This document shows, in pieces, positions 21,881 through 33,205 of a stretch of DNA of 64,000 nt; positions within the stretch are counted from its first letter, which is position 1; each line of letters opens with the position of its first letter. Origin of the DNA: Tetrapyrgos nigripes (Eukaryota > Basidiomycota > Agaricomycetes > Agaricales > Campanellaceae). The notes beneath the pieces are model-generated. The model was given only the letters and a program-made list of their open reading frames with translations, was not told the DNA's origin and ran no database searches. The DNA is taken from positions 41,455 to 105,454 of the forward strand of contig JAACJM010000286.1 of assembly GCA_013368315.1 (NCBI GenBank). Direction: 5' to 3'. The translations under genes were made by a program, and so were the position numbers.

Positions 21881-22188
21881 CAGGAAACTGTCCAAAAAGG
21901 TTGCGCATGGTTGTAGGCGGTTGTACAACCGATACAACCCCGAAACTTCACAGCCCTACAACATTCCCACAACCTAATATTTTGAGGAACATTATAGAAG
22001 TCCTTTCGACAAAATTTTGTATGTATTCGCTCTAGTTCAACAATATCTTTGTATTTCATTATCCTAACGTACAAATCTACCCTAAAAGTGCCAAGGAACG
22101 AAAGATACAGAGGTGCCAAAAGTCGAGGAGTCCTGTCGGCAACCAAAAAACCCACGGTAACCCCTCAATGAAATCGGGCCATTTCCTG
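21881..22188. mobile_element. 308-bp MITE inside the ABC transporter gene
   Basis: Inverted ends CAGGAAACTGTCC (21881) and, on the other strand, CAGGAAATGGCCC (ending 22188), flanked by AT at 21879-21880 and 22189-22190. Removing it with one AT restores the transporter frame (FFVTL joined to MLFALAITMKV). It contains a perfect 12-bp palindrome GGTTGTACAACC near its left part. No coding capacity; the superfamily is unclear because a 2-bp AT duplication is uncommon. Confidence 0.75.
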
Positions 22189-24005
22189 ATGAGGGTGACG
22201 AAGAACGTGAAGAATTGGGCAGCAGTGGTTTGGAGACCGACCATGAAGTAAATGATAATACTGTAGACGAGGGTGGTGAAGGAGATGGGGATGTCGACCA
22301 GCGTTTGGGAGAGGGCCTCAAGGAAGGGGAGGTAGAGGGCGCTGCGGTATTGGCGGATGACGATGGGGCGTTGAGAGAAGGGGATGGGGATTTCAGACAT
22401 GGCGGAGAGGGTGAGGAAGAGAACAGTGCTGTAAATAAGAACAAGGTTGGGGCGGGGGCGAGTCAGAAGAGGAGAGAACAAGGGTTAGGAAAAGACAACG
22501 GTCAGTGAGTGAGGAAGTCAGGGGCAAAGATGAGGACGACGTACTAAAACACAGCGCCAGCTCTAGAGAAATACGCATCGGTGGATTCTGGAGAATTGTA
22601 AAAAACGGTGCCAAGGACGATACCAAAAATGACAAAGGAGCTTCCATAAGATGTACGTCAGATACCAGAGCATTGCATAAAAGGCAGTCTAAAAAGACTC
22701 ACGCAAAAATCATAAACTGGTTCCCAATGCTCCCCCTCAAAATCTGCATTCTCCTTTTCATCAACGCAAGCAGCTGAGCCCACATCAATACCGTAAACGG
22801 ACTTGTCTTAGGAAGAGAGCGAGATTTCTCTTGAGCAATACTCTCCATGTACCGGGCTTTGAGCTCCTAGGCTTTCCGCGACGTTGAGTTCCCTTCTGTC
22901 AATACATGCGTCGATGACTTTGGCGACACCGTTCCTAGGATTTCCCGACTATATTTCTCCATTTCCTCACGGTTTACCCTGCCCAATTCACTCTTCAAGA
23001 ACCTTTCAGCGAATTCGGCGGGGGTACGAGGTGCAGAGGACTCAAAACCCTTGCGAACAATTCTCTCCTTTGGATCCGTCACTGCAAGAACCAAGGCATT
23101 AGCGGTGCTGTTGGACAATGCACAAACCAATCCAACTCACCACTAACCAAGAAATCCCCAACCGTTTGCCCCTGAGTAGCCCTCTCGAACCCCAACTCTT
23201 CAAAATACGCCCTAGTCCTATGTGCCGGTCCAAAATAAACCATCCGCCCCTCATACAAAACACACGTCTTATCAAACACATCATAAAGCGCATCACTAGC
23301 CTGATAAAGCGCCATAATCGTCGTCAACCTCCCGTCATCCTGATTCGGTAACGACGTCGCCGTTCGAAAATGTCGCAGCGACTCCAACGCAGTAGACGAA
23401 TCCAATCCCCGCGTCGTACTGTCCCAACACCCCAAAACTGAACGAACAGCCAACATTTCTCCGACACTGACTCGTTTTTTCTCTCCACCGCTGACGCCGC
23501 GCAAGGCTTCGTTCCCGACGACAGTGTTGCGAGTATGGGACAACCCAAGCATGTTTTGCAATATATCGACGAATTGGTTGCGGAATTTTTGAGGAGTGGG
23601 GCATTCAGCGAGGGTTCGAGGGGTGCGAGTCGTTGCAGCGAAGGACAGAGTTTGCTGGACGGTGAGGGTGGGGAAGTGGATGTCGTCTTCGGGGCAGTAA
23701 GTGACGTCTCCACGAAAATGGGAAGAGATTTCGGAGGGAATGAATAGGCCGAGATGGATTGAGCCTTCTACGGAAGAGAAGGAGTGGGTCTGGCAGGAGA
23801 GTCTTGAGGAAGGTGGAACGGCCTGCGGATGGGCGGCCGAGGACGACTAGAGAAACGATTAGCAGTGTTGCGAGGAATTGAGAAGATGAGGCACGCACGT
23901 AGCATCTCCCCTGGCCACACCACACCCTCAAAACCCTCCAATATCCTCTTCCTGGGCGGCCGCAAGAACTCATTGAGAAAGTCGTAGATATGTCGTGGAT
24001 TGAAG

Positions 24006-24049
24006 AACGACTCAAAGGTAAGATGGTAACGACTCAAAGGTAAGATGGT
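24006..24049. repeat. 22-bp tandem duplication causing a frameshift
   Basis: AACGACTCAAAGGTAAGATG plus GT occurs twice head to tail (24006-24027 and 24028-24049). On the minus strand this duplicates YHLTFES and, not being a multiple of three, runs into a TGA a few codons later. The downstream frame (FFNPRHIYDFLNEF) is the one that continues the transporter. Confidence 0.9.
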
Positions 24050-24603
24050 ATGACCCGGATGAACCGGAACCAACGACGTTGAGATTCGAAAAGAGGACTC
24101 CAAGTTCACGTGGAGTTATTCCCGAATTTTGGCGGCTGAGACAAATCAGCGCGGATCCAAAAAGATTTGGCTGCATCACGCACCCTCGAAGAAAATCCTG
24201 GAAAGATGTTTCAAAATCGAAACTCGAGCTATCCTTTTCCATGGCTTGAGCACTCGTACGTAGAAAGGTGAGAGGAGGTCGGGGCGCAGAGGCAACTGCC
24301 CAAGCCTATGACTTTAGACGAGAGCTTCGATCACACAATTCACGTTGCTGACATGTCTCCGAGTCGGAAATCTCTGTCCTATATTGGCTCTCCGAGTCGG
24401 ACATCACAACACCTTTCATACCTAGTTAGTTCATTGAGGTCTGTAGCCGTTATCCCGGTAATGAATCAACGGGATGCCCTGAAATCAGCAGGAGAGAACG
24501 AAACAAGGAACAAAAAAGAGCACAGAAGGGTGCAGACTGGGAGTAGAGCAAATGAAAATCTGGCGGAAGTTGAAGACCAATACATAGTCACTTAGACTGA
24601 AAC

Positions 24604-24930
24604 ATTGCTGAAACACGATCTGCATTGGTGATGCTTGGAGGTTGGAGGAGCGGGTGTAGTACTACCAAGTATGTACCCGTCCAAGCGTGTAAAGTGTAAA
24701 TGTCCGAAACGGAGCGCCACCTGAGGAAGCACCTCGACAACACGATCTGCATTGGTGATGCTGGAAGGAGGAACGGGAGTAGCACTACCAAGTATGTATC
24801 CTTCAACCAAGCGTGTGATGATTTTTCGATCAAGTGTAAATGTCCGAAACGGAGCGCTCCCTGAGGAAGCACCTCGGCAACGATGATCTGCGTGTGAACG
24901 GAGCGCCCCCTGAGGAAGCACCTCGGCATG
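24604..24930. repeat. tandem repeat upstream of the ABC transporter
   Basis: Two long copies and one short partial copy of a roughly 130-bp unit containing ACGATCTGCATTGGTGATGC, CTACCAAGTATGTA, AGTGTAAATGTCCGAAACGG and CCTGAGGAAGCACCTCG. The repeated CTGAGGAAGCACCTCG block near 24720, 24865 and 24915 is the clearest anchor. It lies 0.4 kb upstream of the pseudogene start; no coding signal. Confidence 0.7.
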
Positions 24931-25089
24931 AGTACTGGGCTATCTTGAGCAATGTCAGTGCCTGTCCTTCTGATCATCACGCAACGAAAGAACCCGCCGT
25001 AGTAAGGCTACCAGAAATGGAGCTCCATATCCATCCCAACATCTCGTAGCAACTCCAAATCTTCCTTGACCGATGCAGTGATCTTTCTC

Positions 25090-25132
25090 CTCGATGCTGA
25101 TAAAGACAACGGTTGGCTTTATCAGCATCGAG
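25090..25132. other. perfect 16-bp inverted repeat (hairpin)
   Basis: CTCGATGCTGATAAAG at 25090-25105 pairs exactly with CTTTATCAGCATCGAG at 25117-25132 around an 11-base loop. It could be a terminator-like or transposon-end structure; no neighbouring gene uses it obviously. Confidence 0.7.
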
Positions 25133-25187
25133 GCGTTATCGTTGAATGTGTCGGAGAATATGTGTGAATCCAACATCCATTGGACAT

Positions 25188-25352
25188 GGCTGGCTAGCTC
25201 AGTGGTAGAGCACTGCACCAGGGGCCCGGCGGTGCGGTGTATAAATTTCTTCCTTCCTTCCCGCTTTTCGGTAGCAACGTAATACTATCTATCTATCTAT
25301 CCGGAATGGTGTAATCTATCCATCTATCTAGGTTCAATCCCTGGCCTAGTCG
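25188..25352 (+). ncRNA. tRNA-like sequence with A and B boxes, probably a tRNA relic or SINE head
   Basis: TGGCTAGCTCAGTGGTAGAGC matches the tRNA D-arm/A box, and GGTTCAATCCC at 25331 matches the T-arm/B box. The outer seven bases at each side (GGCTGGC and CCTAGTC) pair at six positions if G-T pairs are allowed. Between the boxes there are about 110 bp, including a CTATC-type microsatellite, far more than a normal tRNA body, and no good anticodon loop with T33 can be drawn. I take it as a disrupted tRNA gene or Pol III-derived repeat, not a working tRNA. Confidence 0.35.
25284..25332. repeat. ATCT microsatellite, imperfect
   Basis: CTATCTATCTATCTATCC at 25285-25302 and a second short ATCTATC run at 25313-25330, both inside the tRNA-like stretch. 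Confidence 0.8.
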
Positions 25353-25856
25353 TCTACAAAAGGAACCGTGGGAGTGGCGTGAGGAGCAGGTGAAGAATTT
25401 CCGAGGCGAGTATTTGGTGTATCTCTCTAGAACCCGACGAGACGTACGGAAATGCGGGTCTTGGTAGAACTGGTGCACAGCGCGTCATTTACAGCCTCAG
25501 GCCCGGATGTTTTGTTCACAATCTTTGTAGATAGATATATATCTCACTTACGACGTAGTAGGTTTTCATTCCATTTTTTGTTCCATCTCAAACTTGCACT
25601 TCCTCGTGAACGGCAAGCTGGCCAGATGACTTGGTAAGGTGCGTTAGCGAGCTACGTAATGATACGCGGCATCTCTGGTTAAGCATGCGTCTTAGTGCCA
25701 TGTTTCTTCTTGACGACTGTACATTATTATTTGTGTAGAACCCGAGCCCATGATAAATCAAGGCAATTCTTCAAAAACTTCAAAGCATAAGGCCTTCAAT
25801 GCAATCTCCGACGAATGGGTCGTAATATCCCATCGCCATATACCATCCATAATGAA

Positions 25857-26833
25857 CTACGCTACAGGTTTCCTAGCGTGAATTACGAAAAAATTTTCCG
25901 TGGGAACACCGTGATTCCATTCTTCCTGCATTTCCTTCAACAACGATTCATACTCTTCAGCACTGCCTAGTAACCCAAAACGAAGTATAGGTGGCTGAAG
26001 ATTGCGCAACCACCGAATCATCATCCCTACACATTGCTGCACCGGTGCGCCATCATTCGTATCGACAGGAAACGTGCTCTTGTGTTGACCTACGACAACA
26101 AATCCAGTATCCAGGAGCATGTGAGGCAGTTTTACTCCGAGATCGTAGATCAGAGAAGTATTGTCGAATAATACTTTGTACATCGATTTCATCTTTCCAT
26201 TCGCAGAATTAGGGGGACAGTCCCAGCTCTCGAAGCTAGGCTCGAATAGTTGGATGTGTCCGCCTGGTTTTGTGACTCGAAACAGTTCCTGCAGGTCTTG
26301 GATCCAGTCATCTCGAGTCAGGCAGCCGGCGAGTAAGCTCTGATTGATAAAATCGAACTTGTTTGTCCAGGTTTGGGGAAGGGCAGTACCTGAATGCTTT
26401 GCAAAAAACGATGTTTTGGGGATGGATTGTGGGGAAGAAGGTAGTGGAGGTGTCGACAGCATGGATGGAGACGGAGGGAGGCACGGTTTGAGCAAAATCG
26501 AGGACCCATGAACCTATCAATGCATATACAATTAGCATCGGTGTAAGATGACAGTGACAATGTTCAGACCTGCACCAGTCCCGACATCCAAAACAACTGC
26601 ATTGTCTCCCAGAGTCACAGCTTCATCAAAAATGACTCTGTCCTTGCGGATGTACTTCTTGAACAAAGGATACTGCTCTTCCAACCTATATCAAAGTCAA
26701 AACAAGTCAAAAGATGCGAATTAGATATAAGGTCCAGGTGCTAGCAACTTGAAAGCCCGTGATTGACCCACCTTTGGCCTTCCCCTTGGTTTTTACCTAT
26801 GGCTTCATAAACGGCTTGGCTTTCAGTGGACAT
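25857..26833 (-). CDS. class I SAM-dependent methyltransferase, one apparent frameshift
   Basis: Three exons on the minus strand: 26833-26772, 26695-26570 and 26513-25857, joined by GT-AG introns in phase. The protein starts MSTESQAVYEAIGKNQGEGQ, carries SAM-binding motif I VLDVGTGAG (about 26575-26601), the acidic VDTS after the second strand, then FDFINQSLLAG, a post-I region LFRVTKPGGHIQLFEP and a C-terminus VIHARKPVA. It resembles the small fungal methyltransferases often found beside secondary-metabolite genes. The frame NIVFCK of exon 3 and the following SGTALPQTW differ by one base at an A6/T6 run (26403-26408). This is either a real frameshift that kills the gene or a homopolymer read error. 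Substrate unknown. It lies between the ABC transporter and the retroelement block, about 15 kb from the isocyanide synthase. Confidence 0.75.
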
Positions 26834-26899
26834 TATAGAACGGAGATGATGTGCGTTTGCTACAGGTTGAACTGACAGCCTTATATATGGGATTTAGGG

Positions 26900-27640
26900 C
26901 CCCGCGCCGCCCAGTAATACTGGTACACCCGTATTTTTTACGGGTCCAGTACTGGTACGGTGTACCCGTCCTCGTATTCGTACAAATCCATCTGGACGGG
27001 CACTGATACGGCAGTATTACTGTTCAATACGGTATACGGGTCTTTTTACCAGGTTTCAGGTTTCTAAATTGAAATCGACTCTTTGAGGTGAATCGATGCG
27101 AGAGAACATTCGAATTAGCTCACTGCTCACCTTTACAGTGTGTTTGGGATGACTTCGAGGCATAAATTGCTTCGGCAAGTCTCCAATCATCTTTTTTGAT
27201 GAATCATTTCCCCTCGAATCAAGTTGATGTGACCAAGAAATGATTTTCGGCCGCAAACTACTCAGAATTTGACTCTGAAACACCAACCACTGGTATTAGA
27301 AAAGATATGAACGAGTCTCGATCACCGTCAGTATCGTGGTAGCATCACTGCTTCCGCAGCCCGCTATCTTAATAGCCCTCGTAGTAGGAGACGGAACGTT
27401 TACCTCAATCTCAGTATCACACGCTACGTTATTCCTAACACTGGCCAGCTCTGTGGTTCTCTATTGCATTTCGCCCTTTCACCCACTCACAGACGTGCCT
27501 GGATCATGATTTTTTTGAGTGACCAAGTTATGGAGCTTCTATGCTGCGACCACGGGGAATTTGCAGCGGGTCTTGAAGGAATAACACGATCAATACGGGT
27601 CAATGTTTCGTACGGGTACGTATGTCGTAATGGATTTCTC
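26900..27640. other. non-coding stretch with recurring TACGGGT motifs
   Basis: Between about 26935 and 27045 and again near 27595-27620 the words TACGGGT and ACGGGT or their complements recur (ATTTTTTACGGGTCC, GTATACGGGTC, CAATACGGGTC, TCGTACGGGTACG). This looks like a decayed repeat. No gene is supported. Confidence 0.35.
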
Positions 27641-27691
27641 TGTTGTCAACGGGAACGTTTCATGCATTGTCTTCTAAGTTGGCAGGCCCAA

Positions 27692-28370
27692 ACGAGATAT
27701 CTTACATCGGCAGTGATATTGCTTCTAGCGTATAATGAAAGCGGAGGGACAAATGCAAAAAACCGCATCCTTAGCTTGGTACTCCTTGTTTCGGGTGCTG
27801 AATCTGCAGTTTACACCATCCGAAAGGAACTAGATCGAACACCCAATCTTTAGGATATCTTACATCGGCAGCGATATTGTTTCTAGTGTATCTGGGAAGC
27901 TGAGGGATAAATGCAGAAAACTGCATCCTTAGCTTGATACTCCTTGTTTCGAGTGGTGGATCTGCAGTTTATACCATCCGAAAGGAACCAGGTCGACCAC
28001 CCAATCTTTCGTTCTTAATGGGACAGGGTCATTTCCGTCGTCGACAGCGTTAGAATACAGCGTTTAGTGCCAAGTCTTTGAAGGATTATGATGAGATAGG
28101 ACGCTTTGGCTGCACAACACACGGCAGGGATGAGTGCGTATTTGAACGAAATTTTTGGATGAATAAATCTCGGGATTTTCCCGGGGACGGAGCTACTGTT
28201 TTGGGTGCATAATTTTCTTCTCTGCCGTTTATACCATCCGAAAGCATTCAGATCGACCACCCAATGTTTTGGTCTTAACGCAGCAAGATCATTTTCGTTG
28301 TCGACAGCGTTGGAATAGAGTGTTTAGTGCCGAGTCTTTGAAGGAATAAGGTGAGATTATCGGGAGGAAG
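27692..28370. repeat. degenerate tandem repeats
   Basis: A unit of about 160 bp starting GATATCTTACATCGGCAG occurs at about 27697 and 27854, including GCATCCTTAGCTTG and ACCATCCGAAAGGAAC. A second, longer unit (ACCACCCAATCTTT... GTCGACAGCG... GTGCC...AGTCTTTGAAGGA) occurs at about 27995-28085 and 28255-28345. No coding signal. The following 28370-29500 shows nothing I can assign. Confidence 0.65.
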
Positions 28371-29549
28371 ACTGCAGAGTTGCTTGAGGTCCTTGACCAG
28401 GCAGCTAAGAATAGGACAGTAACATTGCCCAAAAGTTCACTCATTATACGTCAGTCCAGTGGAGATAGCATTTATTCTGACATTTTGCTGATGGCTTCTA
28501 TCCAGATTTGATATCATGGGTGAAATGTTGTGCGTATTGTTTGAATCTTCGTTGGTTTTCATACCTCTCATATAAGGTTTCTCTTCAGATTTAGTAAGAA
28601 ATTCAAGGTGATCAAGAGCAACAATGGTGCTGGTTATCTCGACTTTATCCTCGAGTTCACCTCGTTAGTATCTTAACCTTTCTGAAGCTTATTGGAGGCA
28701 TGACACAGGGGTGACAGGGTGCAATGAGAACATTGTCATCGCCATTCCAACAGCACCTACGTGCAGCTCACACTTCTCCTTCGATTACAACTCTATTGCA
28801 GTGAGCACAGATGGTACCGGTGGGCCCGGGATGAACACACTTGAAGCAATTTGTCGAAGTAGCATTGAGTCAGACTGATAATATGAGATAAAGATTGCCT
28901 TCAACAAAAAAGCGATGCATTGCAACAACAGCGAAGCCCTCTACGAGAAGAGTATACCATGAGGGAAGCAGAAGATTGCATAGAAGCGTATTTGAGCCAT
29001 AGATAAGAAAATCTGGCGGTTTTGTTGTGGGAGTCCATTGGGTGCAGATTGCTAAGAACTAGCAAACAGGCTTTGTCAGTGGACCGTCAGATATATAGGT
29101 TCAAGCTAATCGCAACAGTGGGGAGTGAGGAAATGACAAACTGGAACAGACCTCTTCAAAACTCCTTCCACCAGACTCAGATAATATGTCAGCACCATGG
29201 AGCTGCCTGCATAATCTTCACCCAAAACTCCTTGATTGGATGGGTAATATTTTTAAGAGTGTCTAATAATGAGCCCAGCCAGGGGCGTTGAGAGCGATGA
29301 GTGCATACTGCAGTGGGTTCTATTATGGTTGGTTGAAGGAAACCTGCATTTATGATGTGAACAGTCCTTGTACCCGGTCCAGAATGAGTATGACCACGAA
29401 AAGGGGTGGGAGACTGAACCCATGGAAAAACTTTTGAAGTTGACCGTGAGAGTCTATGACATTGGAAAGAGAATGTATTTTCGAAGGAAGTTGTCTGCCA
29501 TTGTGATAACATGACTAACTTCCTCTTTCCTCCTCATGTCCATCATCTC

Positions 29550-29571
29550 CTTAAGGATAACTATCCTTAAG
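29550..29571. other. 22-bp near-perfect palindrome
   Basis: CTTAAGGATA, two bases, then TATCCTTAAG. It lies just upstream of the Gag-like region of the retroelement. Confidence 0.6.
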
Positions 29572-29713
29572 TGAGTATCCTTGAGTCTTTTCATTGATTT
29601 CTTCAAAGTACCTCATTTAGCGTTCCCTCCTACCTCATGTATGCTCTTGCCCTTATCCATTTCCTCTGTCTATCTACCAATGTCTTCACTCCAACCACTG
29701 TTCCAACCTGACC

Positions 29714-31370
29714 TTGGTATTCACTGTCACAGCTCCTGAGGTAGAGATGGTTGCTTTATGCATGCACCTGGGGATCCACCAAAGGTGGATATTGCTGTTC
29801 CTGGATCTGGTCCCCAACTCAGCTCCCAACCTCTTGGCAGTGACACTGGCAATGGGAACATTCCCAAGTTCAACGATGACCAGTTCGTTAAACTGATCAC
29901 CCCAGTACTGCTGTTCCTAACCAAGGTGAGGAATGGCCTAACCACACTGTCCTGCCAAACCAAGCCCCACCAGCAAGGCCATGTCACTGCCCTATGGGTG
30001 GAGACATCTCTGATCCAAGCAACTCTGATGACTCCGATGGTGCCATGTCACACCCAAAGGCTGATTCTGGAGCTTGCTGACCTCAGAGCAATGGCAGAGC
30101 TGCAGAACCTGGGCAAGCACACAACAGCTCTGGTCTCTCGGGCCATACAAACTGGAACAACCAAAACTGTCAGTCCCCAAACTGTACCTGACCATGAACC
30201 TTACCTTTTTCTTCACCTAGGTGGATGTTCCTCCACCAAGGACTCTGGCTTTGCTGACGAACCTGGTGTTGTCCCTCCATTCCAAAAACAAACCCCTCCT
30301 GGACCTTGTCCTCATGACCCTCCTAGTCAACCTATGCCTGGCCCGAGTCAACCTTGCAAGGAGAGAGAGACCAACCATGACCTGGATGTTTCTGGCTGCA
30401 TCCCTGCCACAGCCAAAGGGAAAGCTCATGCCTTTGACCCTGAACTAGTCCAACCTACCTCTTCACATGACAATCCCTACCATCAGGACTCACACTGCTC
30501 CCAGTGCAGGGTGAAATGCAGGACCTGAGACCATAGGGATGATCCTGACTCATCTGAGGACAAATCCACACCTAGGAAGAAGCACAAACCAAGCAAATCA
30601 AAGAAGAAGTCTAAGAAAGGCAAGAAGGACTCCAAGAAGGACAAGAAGAAGTCTAAGTCTCATCGCAAACACAACTACAACTCAGATTCCTCTTCCTCAT
30701 TGTCCTCATTGTCCTTGTCTTCTTTGTCTTCCTCCTCTTCTGATTCAGAATCAGAACAGCATCCTCTCCCAAACTCTGCCTTCTCCCTCTCAACTGTTGT
30801 TGTCAATAACCTGAGGGATTACTGGAGGCACCACATGCCCCTGACTCTCTTCAGCACTAGGCTCATGCACAAATGGCTCACCATTCTCCATGCAAGTGAG
30901 GGTCACATACACACACCCTCGATCTTCCTCTTGCAGGGAGTCTGACCTCATCGACATCGCCTGAAACCTTCATTCAGCAATCCCACAATACTACTGTTAC
31001 CATCGAGGCAAGGGCATTGGCTCTGGGACTGCCTACTGGGTGGTACACACTCATCATGACAATTGCTGAGATGGACACTCTATGACAACTTCCCTACCAC
31101 TGTGCTCTACCTGCAGGAGACTTTGCATGACTGGGAATCTGCTCCCAAGTCCTGGAAGATCTCTGTATCAACCATACATCAACCTGTCTGGGACTGGCTA
31201 CACCAGAAGATCATATCACAGTGCATTCACTATGCAACTATGCTCCCCATGGGCATCAATTTGTACCTGTCCATCTGGGTACATGACAACCGTCAGGTAT
31301 CTAGCTCCCACTCCTCCAACTTGCACACCTCCTCATCATCCTTTTGTGGTGGTAACACTACCACATGATC
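29714..31370 (+). pseudogene. Gag-like region of a tyrosine-recombinase retroelement, decayed
   Basis: A set of plus-strand frames interrupted by stops: a proline-rich part (29758-30528, e.g. PPGPCPHDPPSQPMPGPSQP), a lysine-rich then serine/aspartate-rich part (30540-30770, KKHKPSKSKKKSKKGKK then DSDSSSSLSSL-type runs), and a tryptophan-rich part (31060-31365, YDNFPTTVLYLQETLHDWES). No catalytic motif. Position ahead of reverse transcriptase/RNase H and recombinase remnants suggests a structural Gag role. The Lys/Ser alternation would give a disordered nucleic-acid-binding segment. Family assignment rests on context only. Confidence 0.45.
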
Positions 31371-31636
31371 ATGCTGTGGCCTCCTCTGCTGGCTTTGTGG
31401 ACTCGAGCATTGGTACAGAGATCACAAACCAAGGTCCAACGACTTCCTCAGGAAGTCTGGCAGTTCATACAAGGACTCCCAGCAGCACATGTACTGCATC
31501 AGGTACAATGGTCATGGTTGCTCCCTCTCTGCCTCCTCCTGCCAATACCAACACCTCTGTGGCTGATGTGGGTCAGCTGAACACACCTCTATCCCACCTC
31601 TGGATCTGCTTCCAAAACTGACTCCTCTGCCAGAAA

Positions 31637-32280
31637 AGCATAACCTGGTATGGTCCATAGCAGAAGAGCTGGGTTGGCTGTGGGCTCTGCCCAAGTTTAT
31701 CACCTTCACTGTATTCTTCACTTATATTGGCTTTCATTGGAATATCAAAGAGAAGACTGTTGAGCTACCAGAAGCAAAGAGGACCAAATACACTTTCAAG
31801 ATCTCCTCATTCCTGTTCAATGCCACTCACACCAAAGAGGAAACTGAGTCATTGTGGGTATGCTCCAACATGTCACCTTAGTAGCCCCACATGGTCATGC
31901 ATACCTCGCCTCTCTTCACTGCTTCATTGCCAGGTTCAAAGATGACCATCACCATTTTGTTCATCACTGTTGTACCAAAAACATGGAAGATGACCTCAAA
32001 TGGTAGTTGGATCAGCTCCAGCTTGACTTTCTGGGACTACATATTACTCAACTGCCTCCAGTTGATGAATCTACCATCCTATATGTTGACACCTCGACCT
32101 CATGGGGATTTAGTCTCATCCTTAACAGCAGATTGCTCACATGGCAATACAAACCAAACTGGTCAGGAGATGGTAGACACATTGGTTGGGCTGAGATGGT
32201 AGCAATTGAGCTAGCCATCCTCACACTCATCACTTCTCACATCAAAAACACCCATATCTGCATATTTTCTTATAACCAAG
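31637..32280 (+). pseudogene. reverse transcriptase C-terminus plus RNase H, first part
   Basis: Reads HNLVWSIAEELGWLWALPK, TYIGFHWNIKEKTVELPE (the strand-then-helix motif after the reverse transcriptase palm in DIRS-like elements), a one-base frame change near 31860, then an RNase H domain with YVDTSTSWGFSLILN, GWAEMVAIELAI and FSYNQ. The family usually has SDNQ, so a catalytic Asp is Tyr here. A TAG replaces a Trp codon near 32005. The catalytic palm with the DD motif is not visible upstream. The domain is cut at FSYNQ by the element at 32281-34755 and resumes at 34756. Confidence 0.7.
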
Positions 32281-32729
32281 CAGGCCATAACACACATTTT
32301 TTATAAAAGTATATAAAAATTGCATGGTCTAACCATGCAAGACATTTTATAAAACCAATGGATCAACCATAGGCACTTTTATAAAGCATGTCTGCTCGCG
32401 TGCGATTTTTTGAAAATCCAGCACCCCCTGGACCTATTCTCATGACCCTAGCATCACTGGTCCATCGTCCATTTCCCATTTCAGAAAGCGGCAACATCCA
32501 TCTGATTCTGCTTGTTCCATTATCAGTTCCACAGCAAATGTTTGGACACACGTGGTAGCACAGCATCTCCCCTGCTCCTCCTCAGCTCGCCTTGTTGCTT
32601 TTCAGTTGGGCTTTTATTGTTTGCCCTTTAAATTGCTGGTGTATTCCCCCTGTTCATCTCTGATGTATTAATGCGAGGCTTTGATTGGGTAGTGTCACCT
32701 TGATTTTTGATTCGCAGTACTAATCAATT

Positions 32730-33205
32730 CCCATGTATGATCAAAATTCCAATTGTATGACCAAAATCCTTCGAAATGCTAGTAGCAATCCTATTTCCCC
32801 AGGAAATGATGACAGTTATACAGTGCTTCGTAATTTTGCAATTTTGAGAGTAAGAAAGTGTGCATTCAAGGCCCAGTACTTGCAATTTATGCTGTATGAC
32901 TGAAATTCTCATGTATGACCGAAATTCCTTCAAAACTGATTGATGCTAATTCTGTACATAACAAGGATATGTCTCACAGATTTGCCATTCAGAAAGCAAG
33001 AAATTGTGCATTCCAGGTCCAGTGTGATCAATGTATGACTGAAACTACCGTGTATGACCAAAATTCATTCAGAATTGAAATACTGGTACCGTTTGCGTAT
33101 GGTATGGTAATTATTTGACAATGTTTCATTCATTTTCAACACTGAGAGCAAGAAACTGTGCATTTAAGGTCCTGTACGAGCCGGTGTATGATCAAAAGTA
33201 TGAGC
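32730..33205. repeat. four degenerate copies of a ~150-bp unit with paired TGTATGA motifs
   Basis: Pairs of TGTATGAYYRAAAT about 20 bp apart start at 32734/32755, 32893/32912, 33032/33051 and 33185, each followed about 90 bp later by AAGAAANTGTGCATT. Inverted copies of the same pair appear near 33565-33585 and 33748-33770. Confidence 0.65.

Larger units (their letters stand above)
21760..24242 (-). pseudogene. PDR-type ABC transporter, N-terminal segment (first nucleotide-binding and membrane domains)
   Basis: Start Met at 24242 opens MEKDSSSFDFETSFQDFL, then ITPRELGVLFSNLNVVG as in fungal PDR proteins. Next come RPPRKRILEGFEGVVWPGEML, Walker A GRPSAGRSTFLKTL (about 23803-23843), YCPEDDIHFPTLTVQQTL, signature VSGGEKKRVSVGEML (about 23455-23497), Walker B CWDSTTRGLDSST, the DVFDKTCVLYEGRMVYFGP loop, and membrane helices (FVIFGIVLGTVFYN, EIPIPFSQRPIVIRQYRSA, YSIIIYFMVGLQ, FALAITMKVFVRSLSAAM). 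In PDR proteins the first Walker A lysine is normally replaced; here the position is Arg. Lesions: a 22-bp tandem duplication at 24006-24049, an apparent 2-bp loss near 23795, and a 308-bp MITE at 21881-22188. The gene is therefore dead regardless of the two larger insertions. Confidence 0.88.

Noticed and set aside
25188..25352. Working tRNA gene
   Set aside because: A and B boxes too far apart, and no anticodon loop with T33.
28785..28870. Possible zinc-ribbon exon on the minus strand (CFKC...CAHC)
   Set aside because: A single short CxxC pair without supporting exons or a family match.
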